DNA from: a virus
DNA length: 64,000 nt
Strand: one strand, 5' to 3'
Virus record (IMG/VR): IMGVR_UViG_3300005841_000037
Coordinates: 1-64,000 of that record
Shown piece by piece: positions 34,380 to 42,700 of the stretch; position 1 is the first letter of the stretch, and each line of letters opens with the position of its first letter. The notes below the pieces were generated by a model that saw only the letters and a program-made list of their open reading frames with translations, was not told the origin of the DNA and ran no database searches. A program made the translations under genes and the position numbers.

Positions 34380-34850
34380 TCATGGCGTCCAATCGACCGT
34401 AAATACCCCAGTCGCTGCCCACTGGATGCCGAAGGTGCCGTTGACGGTGCTGTAGGCGGTGCCGCCGAAGTAGACGAGCACGATCAGGTTGTCACCGGCG
34501 AGGGCGTCGGCGTAGATCCGGGCCGCCACCGCGCTGGTCAGCGTGGTGCTGGCGACGCTGATGTCGCCCATGTCGTACATCTGGGTGCCGGTCGGCGACT
34601 CGGTGTTCGTCGGCGACGTCGACGTGCCGCCCGCGGCCGCCGCCGACAGGGCGATGCCGCCGGACGCCCAGCCGGTGCCGGAAACCTCGTTGGTGCTGGA
34701 CCACGAAACGTCGGTCGAGAAGTTGGGGGTGGCCGCGTTGCTCAGCAGCGCGATCTTGTGCGTGGTCAGCGACAGGTCGATGGCCAGCTGGGTGGCGTCG
34801 AACACGTCGATCATGTTGGCTACGTACAGGCCGGACACGGAGACAGCCAT
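34380..34850 (-). CDS. beta-rich structural protein
   Basis: 156 residues: IDLSLTTHKIALLSNAA, Ser/Thr/Gly-rich middle, then VYFGGTAYSTVNGTFGIQW. Resembles a small virion decoration protein; family not certain. Follows the capsid genes. Confidence 0.65.
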   Translation of the reverse strand: MAVSVSGLYVANMIDVFDATQLAIDLSLTTHKIALLSNAATPNFSTDVSWSSTNEVSGTGWASGGIALSAAAAGGTSTSPTNTESPTGTQMYDMGDISVASTTLTSAVAARIYADALAGDNLIVLVYFGGTAYSTVNGTFGIQWAATGVFTVDWTP

Positions 34851-34852
34851 CG

Positions 34853-35293
34853 TTACGCCTCCTGTCCTGCGTGGTCGGCCAGGGCAACGGCCAGCTGTCC
34901 GGCGGCCTCTTCGGCGGCCGCCTGGGCGCGCTCAAGGTTGGCCTGCATCGCCTCGAAGGCCTCGTCGGGCACCTCGTCGTCCTCTTCGGCGGCCGCGAGG
35001 GCCTGCTCCAGCGCGGCGACGAGGGCGAGCGCGTCGCGTTCGGTGCGGCGCAGGCGGCGCCAGCGCTGCAGCTCGTCGGCGGCCGCCCGCTCATCGGCAC
35101 GACGCTCCGGCGTCGGGTCCTCGAACAGGGCCTGCTGCGCGGCGACGTAGGCCGCGGTGGCGCCAACCTCCGCCTGGGCGGCGTCGTCGTCTCCGGCGGC
35201 CCGGCGGGCCTTCGTCTCCTTGTACGGGAAGTGCGAGAGCGGATCCGCCAGCCGGTCTGCGAAGGTGGGCCGCTCCGAGCCCGGATAGGTCAC
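34853..35293 (-). CDS. helical hypothetical protein in capsid module
   Basis: 146 residues from GTG 35293 overlapping the upstream stop. Two long Ala/Glu/Arg-rich helices, ending in an Ala/Gln-rich coil. May be a minor capsid or assembly factor. No family recognised. Confidence 0.65.
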   Translation of the reverse strand: MTYPGSERPTFADRLADPLSHFPYKETKARRAAGDDDAAQAEVGATAAYVAAQQALFEDPTPERRADERAAADELQRWRRLRRTERDALALVAALEQALAAAEEDDEVPDEAFEAMQANLERAQAAAEEAAGQLAVALADHAGQEA

Positions 35294-35550
35294 TGGTGCG
35301 CTCCGATCTTGAGCTTCACGGTCTGCGGCCGGAGCAGGACGTCCTGGCGTTCGCCTTTGACGGCGTGCTCGGTGACGGTGTTGCCGAGTTCGTCCGTGGT
35401 GGCTTTGATGCGCACGCCGTCGGCTCGGCGCCCTTCGCGGACGACGTTGCCGGTCCGCCGGGAGATGACGCCCACGGACCGCATCCGGGCCAGCCACTCC
35501 TCGCGGGTTTCGCCGGTGCGGTCTTCCATGCGGTTGATGTTGGTCTGCAT
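35290..35550 (-). CDS. small hypothetical protein in capsid module
   Basis: 86 residues, ATG 35550 overlapping the upstream TAA. Basic N-terminal half (TREEWLARMRSVGVISRRTG), beta-rich second half. No family recognised. Confidence 0.65.
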   Translation of the reverse strand: MQTNINRMEDRTGETREEWLARMRSVGVISRRTGNVVREGRRADGVRIKATTDELGNTVTEHAVKGERQDVLLRPQTVKLKIGAHQ

Positions 35551-35912
35551 TACCGGGTGACCCCTCTCGTACAGCGGGCCACGCCGGAAGCCAGCGGCTC
35601 CACCTCGTCGCCGTCGGTGATGACCAGGTCGTAGACGCCGGACCGCCACGCGTACCCGGCGGTCGTGTCGGCGTCGATGGTGGCGGTGACGACGCCGTTG
35701 GCGGCATCGACGTCGACCACGGCAGTGGCGAGGATGTCCGTGGCGTCCTCGGTGGCCCGGACCTGCATCGCGCCGGTCCAGCCGGTGAGGTCCCGGATCT
35801 CCACCTGGTCGGTGTTGCCGGTCGGGTCGACCTCGACGCACTGGATGCGCAGGGTGAACGTCGAGTAGGTGCGGATCTCGATGTTGGTGACCACGGCCGT
35901 CACAGCGCCCAC
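35550..35912 (-). CDS. LtfC/gp6-like beta-sandwich protein
   Basis: 120 residues from GTG 35912. RDLTGWTGAMQVRATED, VTATIDADTTAGYAWRSGVYDL and EPLASGVARCTRG fit the small beta-sandwich seen in phage LtfC/BppU-like proteins. Located just after the capsid gene. Confidence 0.65.
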   Translation of the reverse strand: MGAVTAVVTNIEIRTYSTFTLRIQCVEVDPTGNTDQVEIRDLTGWTGAMQVRATEDATDILATAVVDVDAANGVVTATIDADTTAGYAWRSGVYDLVITDGDEVEPLASGVARCTRGVTR

Positions 35913-35935
35913 CCCCTCACTCCCGGTACGCGAAA

Positions 35936-35961
35936 ACCGGCGGCAGTTGCCCGCCGCCGGT
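35936..35961 (-). terminator. terminator after major capsid gene
   Basis: 9-bp stem ACCGGCGGC / GCCGCCGGT, followed on the - strand by TTTTC. Confidence 0.8.
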
Positions 35962-35995
35962 CTCCTATCCCCCGCATGGGCCCCGACGGCCCGGG

Positions 35996-37090
35996 TTAGT
36001 CGGTGATGCGCTCCAGCACGGCGACCGCGGCCGGGTGCGTGACCTTAAATGCCCGCCTTGTCCGGAATTTCATCGCGTAGTCATCCGTATCGTCCTGGGC
36101 GCGCGCGTCGTCGGTCAGCGTCTCCGGGCCGGACCGGTCGCCACGCGCCAGGTTGCGCTTGTTCGCGTAGATCAGCAGGTCGTTGCCGCTCGGGGAGCCC
36201 GAGTTGACCGCGGAGGTCTTGCAGCCACGCGACCAGTAGATCGGGGTCTCGAAGAGCAGGTCCGGGGTGCCGTTGCCCGGCAGGCCGGAGGTCGCTCCGC
36301 GGCCGCCGGTGCCCGGCTGGAAGATCGGGCGGCCCTGGGCGTCGACGCACATACGCAGCGCGTCGCGCCAGCCCGGGGCGGCGATGACGATCATGTCCGG
36401 GTTGTTCCAGTACTTGCCGGTCTCCACCAGCTTGAACACGTACGAGAGCTTCTCGTACAGCGACGTACCCGCCGGGGTGGTGGGGACGCTGATCAAGTCG
36501 TCGTCCCACGTGGTGTAGTTCACGTCGGCGACGTAGCTGGAGTTCGAATCGGTGGTGCGGACCGTCTTGTAGACCGAGGTGAACGGCACGGTGGTGCCGT
36601 TTTCGGTGCCGGTGACGGCCAGGCAGGCGTTGTCGAAGACGTCGGCGTACGAGATGGCCCAGTCGAGGGCCTTCGTGCCGAGGACGTCGAGGCGGCCGTT
36701 GGCGTCGGCCAGGTCATCCTCGTCAACCGTCACGCGGGCGATGAAGCGCCGGGCCGTGAGGGTGACGTCGTCGTTGGTGCTGGTGTCGGAGACGTAGGTG
36801 GTGCCCGCGGAGACGGTGATGCCCGCGGAACGCGGGATCGACTTCGTCTTGCTGGACATCGCCACCCGGCGGAACTGGCTCTCCGCGACGGACTCAACGA
36901 GCACCCGCTGGACCACGGCCGAGTCGTACTCGATCGGGATCCACGTGGTGATGTTCATGTTGGCGCCACCGGCGGCAACGTAGACAGGCTGCCCGCCGCG
37001 GGTAGAGCCGACGACCTTGCCGGAAACGGCCTCGTCGCGGTCGGTGGTGACCTCCCACTGAACGCGGGAGTTGGTAAGACTGCGCGTCAT
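35996..37090 (-). CDS. HK97-fold major capsid protein
   Basis: 364 residues, ATG 37090 behind GAAGGAG. N-terminal helix region, then VQRVLVESVAESQFRRVAMS, FIARVTVDEDDLADANGRLD, DMIVIAAPGWRDALRM and a C-terminal AFKVTHPAAVAVLERITD strand and helix, all typical of HK97-like capsid proteins. Preceded by its own promoter and bounded by terminators, consistent with very strong separate expression. Confidence 0.92.
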   Translation of the reverse strand: MTRSLTNSRVQWEVTTDRDEAVSGKVVGSTRGGQPVYVAAGGANMNITTWIPIEYDSAVVQRVLVESVAESQFRRVAMSSKTKSIPRSAGITVSAGTTYVSDTSTNDDVTLTARRFIARVTVDEDDLADANGRLDVLGTKALDWAISYADVFDNACLAVTGTENGTTVPFTSVYKTVRTTDSNSSYVADVNYTTWDDDLISVPTTPAGTSLYEKLSYVFKLVETGKYWNNPDMIVIAAPGWRDALRMCVDAQGRPIFQPGTGGRGATSGLPGNGTPDLLFETPIYWSRGCKTSAVNSGSPSGNDLLIYANKRNLARGDRSGPETLTDDARAQDDTDDYAMKFRTRRAFKVTHPAAVAVLERITD

Positions 37091-37207
37091 TGAGTGGACT
37101 CCTTCGCCACGCGCACCGATGGGGGTCGATGCTCGTCGCGAGCGAAGGTGGCGCAGCTGGAGGCCCGTCACGGGCTTTGTCCAGGTGTTTGCCTTACCTG
37201 ATCCAGA

Positions 37208-37236
37208 ACGTTAGCACAAGCGTTTCAAAGGGCCAA
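37208..37236 (-). promoter_or_regulatory. likely promoter of major capsid gene
   Basis: - strand TTGGCC (37236-37231), 17-nt spacer, TAACGT (37213-37208). A CCACATGTGG palindrome lies just upstream (37239-37248). It falls between the scaffold gene terminator and the capsid ATG and lacks the 17-nt operator. Confidence 0.55.
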
Positions 37237-37258
37237 TACCACATGTGGCCAGGCATGG

Positions 37259-37296
37259 AAAAGCCCCCGTTGCGTAAGAGGCAGCCGGGGGCTTTT
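37259..37296 (-). terminator. bidirectional terminator between scaffold and capsid genes
   Basis: 11-bp stem AAAAGCCCCCG / CGGGGGCTTTT with a 16-nt loop, T-run on both strands. Confidence 0.88.
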
Positions 37297-37353
37297 CGGG
37301 AGACCTGGGAGGTCGATCCTGGTCAGAGCTTACTGGGATGTCGTGGCCCGATT

Positions 37354-38409
37354 CTACTGCAGGCGCATCCGCTCCACCATCTGCTCCGCCCAGCCCTTCG
37401 GCGCGCGGGCCTGGCGGCCGCGGTCCCCGCCGTCGGCGGCGCGGGCGCCGCCGCGGACCCCGGACCGGCGCGGCGTCGTCGCGGCGCGGTCGTTGTTGCT
37501 GCGGGTCTCGCGCTCCCGGGCGCGGCTTGTGCGGCGCGGCTCGAAGAACGTCGGGAAGTCCTCTTTCAACCGCTCGATCTCCTCCTCGATGCCGAGCAGC
37601 TCGAAGCCGGAGTCGTCCATGTCCAGCTCGATGGCGTCGTGGTCGAGGGTGCGGAGCGCCCGCTGCATCTGGCTGGCGGTGCCGGTGAACCCGGCGTCGG
37701 CAAGGGCCAGCCGGGCGGCCTGCTCGGCGAGGATCGGCAGCACCACGTCCCGTTCGGCGCGGCGGCCGCGCTGCTCGGCTGCAAGGACCTGCCGGGCGAT
37801 CTCCCGGTCGCGCTTGCGCTGGTCGACGGGCTGCGGCTGCTCCGGCTCGCGCTCGTAGTCGCCGTCGGGGCCGTAGCCGTCGCCGTCCTGGTCGTCGGGG
37901 CTGACCACGTCGTCGCCGAACGGCTGGCCGTTCTCGGGGTCGATGCCGCGCTGTGTCAGCCACGTGGCAAGGTCGTCGATGCCGAGCTTGTCCATGGTCT
38001 TGCCGACGCGGCGGCGCTTCCCGGCCTCATTGTTGGCACGCTTCAGGGCACTCTGGACGCGGTCCCACGATTCGCGGGTCGGCGGGGTCCAGCCGTCCTC
38101 TTCGGCGCCCTCGTCGTCGGGGTCGTCCTCGTCGTCTTCGTCGTCGTCCGCCTTCGCGCGGGCCGGGCGGCGGCCGCGCATCGAGGCAGGAACTTCCTCG
38201 TCCTCGTCGTCATCGTCGTCATCATCGTCGCGGTCGTCGTCGAAGTCGGGGCTGTCGTCGTCGTCGCGGACGCTGAAGTCGACGCCGCCGCCTCCGCGGC
38301 CGCCCTGGGCCGGGTAGACGGGCTGGCCTCCGGTGGTGTAGCCGACCGGGGCGAACGGGTTGGCGAAGTGCAGGGGCGCCATGGGGCGCGTCAGGTCCAG
38401 TGTGGTCAT
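37354..38409 (-). CDS. capsid scaffolding protein
   Basis: 351 residues, ATG 38409 behind GGAGG. Strongly acidic N-terminal third (runs of Asp/Glu), then charged helices (KTMDKLGIDDLATWLTQRG, DREIARQVLAAEQRGRRAE) and a basic C-terminus. Acidic, helical and directly upstream of the capsid gene: standard scaffold. Confidence 0.85.
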   Translation of the reverse strand: MTTLDLTRPMAPLHFANPFAPVGYTTGGQPVYPAQGGRGGGGVDFSVRDDDDSPDFDDDRDDDDDDDDEDEEVPASMRGRRPARAKADDDEDDEDDPDDEGAEEDGWTPPTRESWDRVQSALKRANNEAGKRRRVGKTMDKLGIDDLATWLTQRGIDPENGQPFGDDVVSPDDQDGDGYGPDGDYEREPEQPQPVDQRKRDREIARQVLAAEQRGRRAERDVVLPILAEQAARLALADAGFTGTASQMQRALRTLDHDAIELDMDDSGFELLGIEEEIERLKEDFPTFFEPRRTSRARERETRSNNDRAATTPRRSGVRGGARAADGGDRGRQARAPKGWAEQMVERMRLQ

Positions 38410-38461
38410 CGCGACCGCCTCCGATTCGTGCCCGTCACGGGCGGACATCACGTCGTTGATC

Positions 38462-38486
38462 AGCGTACGCGAACGCATGTACGAAC
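38462..38486 (-). promoter_or_regulatory. GTTCGTAC-type site S2
   Basis: - strand GTTCGTACATGCGTTCG followed by GTACGCT, about 55 nt before the scaffold ATG. GTACGCT could be an extended -10 box. Closely matches S4 at 30963. Confidence 0.45.
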
Positions 38487-38506
38487 GGGAGTGGCTGGGA
38501 AGCGAA

Positions 38507-38530
38507 AAGCCCCGGCCGGGGCCGGGGCTT
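38507..38530 (-). terminator. terminator after 38538-38771
   Basis: 9-bp stem AAGCCCCGG / CCGGGGCTT, followed on the - strand by TTTTC. Confidence 0.8.
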
Positions 38531-38537
38531 CGGTTGG

Positions 38538-38771
38538 CTACCCCCAGTCGCGGAGGGTGTCGACGTAGGCGGCTTTCGTCCGCCACCTCCGATCGCACCG
38601 GGTGCACTGCACCTCCGAGTACGCCGACGGGGTGAACCGGCCACCGCTGAAGGCGGAGTAGTTGCCCCGCCGGACGGTGACCCGCCAGTGGCTGCGGTGG
38701 TTTTGCATGCAGACCCGGGTGCGCTCACGCTCGCGCATCAGGAACAGGTCGCCGTATCCCAGGTCAGGCAT
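38538..38771 (-). CDS. small hypothetical protein with Cys pair
   Basis: 77 residues, ATG 38771 behind GAGGAGAG. Basic, with CTRCDRRW near the C-terminus and VCMQNHRSHW in the middle, so a Cys2-His2 metal site is possible. No family recognised. Confidence 0.75.
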   Translation of the reverse strand: MPDLGYGDLFLMRERERTRVCMQNHRSHWRVTVRRGNYSAFSGGRFTPSAYSEVQCTRCDRRWRTKAAYVDTLRDWG

Positions 38772-38780
38772 GATCTCTCC

Positions 38781-39671
38781 TCAGTTGACGAACGTAACGC
38801 GGGACAGTTCAGTCTGCGGGATGCCCTGGTACTCGTCGTGCTTCTTGACGGTGCCCTTGATCCGGGCGGTGAACGGCTCGTTGCCCGCCTCGTAGAACCG
38901 GACTCGCGCGGCGTGACCGAAGCCGCCGGACGCCCAGGTCTTCAAGGCCTGGCCGTCGGCGGTCTCCATCGTGACCAGGTAGCGCATGCCATAGTCGCCC
39001 TCGAAGCCCTTGACGTTGCGGACGGTCACGTCGACCTCGGCACGTTGGCCGACGGTGCCCCAGTGCCCGGCGGCCCGCTTGGCCTCGATGCGGGCGGCCC
39101 GATCGCCCAGGGTGCGCATCGCGGCCTCCTCCTGCTTCTCGGTGAGGGGCTTGCAGCCTCGCACGTTGCGGGCCATGTCGCCGAGGAAGCCCCGGCCGTA
39201 GTCGTCGCTGTACTCGTCCTTCGGCTGGGCCAGCAGGGCGGCGATGAGGCCGAGGCGGCCGGGGACGGCGTCACGCCAGGCGTCCCAGGCAATGGCCTGC
39301 TGGTGCAGCTCGCGCATCAGCTTGCGCTCCGCGGCGCGCTGGCGGGCCTCACGGCCCTTGACGAGGCGGTGCGCCTCGTCCCAGCCCTTGGGGATCAGGG
39401 CGCCGAGGCCGTTGCCGTAGCAGCCGTAGCACATGGTGCCGTCGAGCTGGTTGTAGCTGAACTGGCCCCAGCCGCCACAGCGGCCGCACGGGTGGTAGAC
39501 GGCGGTGCCGTTCTCGACGGTGCGGAAGACGTAGCCGCGGATCTCCCAGGTGTGCTCGATCTCGCGGGTGGCCCGGTGGTCGCGGGTGTGCTCAACGAAC
39601 GAGCCGGTGTAGGTGACGAACTCGGGGACCTCGATCGGGGCGGTCTGCTCGTCGGTGGTGGTCTGCAGCAT
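38781..39671 (-). CDS. DnaJ-type zinc-finger protein
   Basis: 296 residues, ATG 39671 behind AAGGAGG. CGRCGGWG and CYGCYGNG (residues about 62-86) form a zinc ribbon as in DnaJ central domains. Then Arg-rich helices and a beta-rich C-terminal domain. Similar proteins are found in actinophages and plasmids; function unknown. Driven by operator-promoter E. Confidence 0.75.
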   Translation of the reverse strand: MLQTTTDEQTAPIEVPEFVTYTGSFVEHTRDHRATREIEHTWEIRGYVFRTVENGTAVYHPCGRCGGWGQFSYNQLDGTMCYGCYGNGLGALIPKGWDEAHRLVKGREARQRAAERKLMRELHQQAIAWDAWRDAVPGRLGLIAALLAQPKDEYSDDYGRGFLGDMARNVRGCKPLTEKQEEAAMRTLGDRAARIEAKRAAGHWGTVGQRAEVDVTVRNVKGFEGDYGMRYLVTMETADGQALKTWASGGFGHAARVRFYEAGNEPFTARIKGTVKKHDEYQGIPQTELSRVTFVN

Positions 39672-39699
39672 CTGAGGCCTCCTTCGTGGTGGAGACCCC

Positions 39700-39729
39700 A
39701 GATTAGCAACTTGTCACACGGTGTGTCAA
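39700..39729 (-). promoter_or_regulatory. operator-promoter site E
   Basis: TTGACA (39729-39724), 18-nt spacer, TAATCT (39705-39700); consensus palindrome TGACACACCGTGTGACA (39712-39728). Abuts the stop codon of the giant ORF (39730). Confidence 0.85.
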
Positions 39730-42700
39730 CTAACGTTGGTCGCTGAGGGCGATCGAGTCCCAGTAGCGGCGGCGCGGGCCCATCAGGGCCTGCACCAGGG
39801 CGGTCTTCGACATGCTGGCCGCGCCGGGGATGCCTGCGTCCCGGGCCATCGCCTTGAGTCCGGCGAGGGTGTAGCCGTTCAGCAGCCGCTCGGCCGCGTC
39901 GTCGTTCGGGGCGACCCGGACTTGATACATGCCGTCGGTCTCGCCCTCGCGACGTGGCGGCAGATTGCCGCCGGTGGCCGTGCGCGGGTTGAACGCCTCG
40001 GTGCGCGGAGCCTGCGCGGGCCGGGAGCCAAACCGTCGCGGGGCCGCCGCCGACTGCAGCGGCAGACCGGCGTCGAGCAGGGCCTGGCGGGCCTCCGCGA
40101 GTTCACGCCGTGCGGCGCTCTCCCGCGGGCCGTTCAGGTTGTCGCCGTCGAGCCCGGCGACCCGATCGGCCGCCCGGGAGTACCGCTCGCGCAGCGACGC
40201 CTCGTCGACCGGCCCGGCCGGGCGCAATGGGGCCGCCTGGGGGCGGGCCGGGGCGGGCGCCGGGGCGCTCTCCCGCGGCGGCGCGTTCCGGAACGTCGCC
40301 GTCCGGGTGGCCGTGCCCTGCACGGTGCGGTCGTCCTTCACGTCGCCGACGATGACCTCGGTGGTCGAGCCGTCGGCCTTGTGAACGGTGAGCCGCTGGC
40401 CGGGCTGAACGTCCCCCGCTGGGCCGATGATCATCCACTCGTCTCCGGCCCTGAAGTAGATCGTCTTGCCGGTCTTGACCTGGTCGAGGAGCCGCTGTGC
40501 GCGGGCGACCGCCGGGTTGCTGAGGTCCGGCTTGACCTCCGGCGTACGGGGCGGCCGCGGGAACTCGCGGTCGAGGGCCCGGTTGCTGGCCTGGATGGCG
40601 TCCTGCGCGGCGAGTCGCTCCGCCCCGGTGCGGGTGTCCCGGTCCCGGTCGGGGCCCTCGATGGCGCGGCGGGCAAGCTCCGCCTGACCGCGCTCCCACG
40701 CCCGCTGCCGGGCCGACACCGGGGCGGCGGGAGCCGCCGGGGCCGGGTTGCTGCCGGTCGACTCGGCGAGGATCTGCCACCCGGGCTTCTTTTCGGCCGC
40801 CGGGGCGGTCTTCGCCGCTTTTCCCGGACGCTCCCGGACCGCCTCGACGATGAGCCGCTTCGTCTCCGCCTTGTCGTACGGCCGGGGCACCTTCACCCCG
40901 AGATCCTTCGCAAGCTGCTTCAGCCCGGCGTCGGTGTAGCTGAGATTGGCCTCCGCGTCCTGACCTTCGGCCAGGTCGCGCTCGACGTTGCCGACGACCC
41001 GCTTGAAGAAGGCCTCCCGGTCGGCGACCCGGCGGGCCGCTTCGGCGTCCTTCTTGGCCTGGGCGGCCGCCTCCTTCTCCTCGGCGGTCGGCACGACCCT
41101 GGCGGGCTTCTCCGGGGCCTTCGCGATGCCCCCGACGGTCACGATCTGAGTACGCCGGTTGCGAACCTGGGCAGCCTCGTTCTGGCCACCCAGAGCGCCC
41201 TGCAACGACTGCGACCAGCGGGACACGTGGTGCGACTCGGCCGGTCCGGCGTCCAGATTGTCAGCCTGCTTACGCTGGCGAGCTGCCATGTCGCGATGGT
41301 TTTTGACCATGTATGCCGGACCGTAGCGATCGAACCTGGTCTCTCCGACCTTATCGCCGTCGCCATACGCATAGTCGTAGCGGATGGTGTCCTTCGGGTC
41401 CGGGATGCCGTACTGACCTTCGTCACTGAGGTAGGTGCCGCCCCCGCCGTATCGACTACGGCGGGCGGTGCGCTGCACCGGCCCGAACCCGGGCAAGTAG
41501 TACTCGAACGGCGATGCTCCGTTCCGCTTATCGTTGTCGCTGCGGTTGGCGGTGCGGTGCTTCTCCAGCTTGGAGAAGTCGGATCCGGCGTCGACCCAGG
41601 CCTGCAACGCGTCAGCGAAGCGGTCGCTTTCGGTGGCCGAGGCGCGCAGGTCGCGGGCCTGGCCCCGGTGGTCCTCGGTGACGACCACGGCGTGTGTGTA
41701 CGCCATCGTCTTCGAGGTGCGCTGCGCGGTGGTGCCGTCGGGCAGGGTAACCGTGGTGGTGCGACCCCGGCTCGACTCGGTAACGCCCAGCTGCGGCTCG
41801 CCGGTCGACTTGGCCTTCGCGGTCATGTTCGCCTCCGTGGTGGGGGAGTTGCTTGCCCCACCATTCTGCGAGTTGTCACGCGGTGTGTCAAGTCCGCGTT
41901 TGCGCAGCTCTGCAGTAGCCGCGTTGGACAGCGGCGACCCCGGCGCCGACTTGGCGATGTTGCGCAGCGTCGGCTCGTTGAGGCGCTCCAGCTCACCCGG
42001 CCGGGGCGTGTCGCTGGGTTTGGCGGTGCGGTCCAGGTCCACGTTCAGGATCGCGTTGTGGGCACGCTGGGCCGCCGCCTCCCGGGCGGCGTCACCTTTT
42101 GGGAGGTCGATCCCCCTCCGCTTCGCCTCCGCCAGCAGCGCCTTGCCCTCCGGCGACTCGGTGCCGCGCATCTGGATGCCGTTGCGCACCTGGGCGTCGG
42201 TGAGGTTGGTGTATTTGGTGTCCGGCGCCGACTTCGCCCGGTCCCCGATGGCCTTCGCCAGGCCGTGCATCCGCTGCGACTTGGTCCCGGCGGGCAGCTT
42301 GACGCCCAGCACCTTGGCCGCGGTGCTCATGTCGCCCAGGGTCACGCCGTGCTCGGCGTCGCGGGCCTCCATGACGGCCAGGGCCTCCGTCGGGGTGGCG
42401 TCCCGCAGGGCGGCGGCCAGGTGGCCTTCCCGGGCGGCCTTCATGCGGTCACCGGCGATCGCCTGGTTGCGCAGGTAGTCGACGCCCTTCTGGCGCTTCC
42501 ACGACGCCGGGAAGCCTGCCAGACCGGCCGCGCGGGCGATCTGGTTGAGTTCGTCGATCGTGCCGTCGGCGGCGTAGCGGTCGCCCGCCTTGAGCCGGGC
42601 GGCCCGGCCCTCGATGGAGTTGTCGATCGGCGGCGGCGCCGTGTAGGTGAGTTCGCGCAGCTTGGCCTTCGCCCCGGCCACGTGGTCGGCGTCGACCTGA

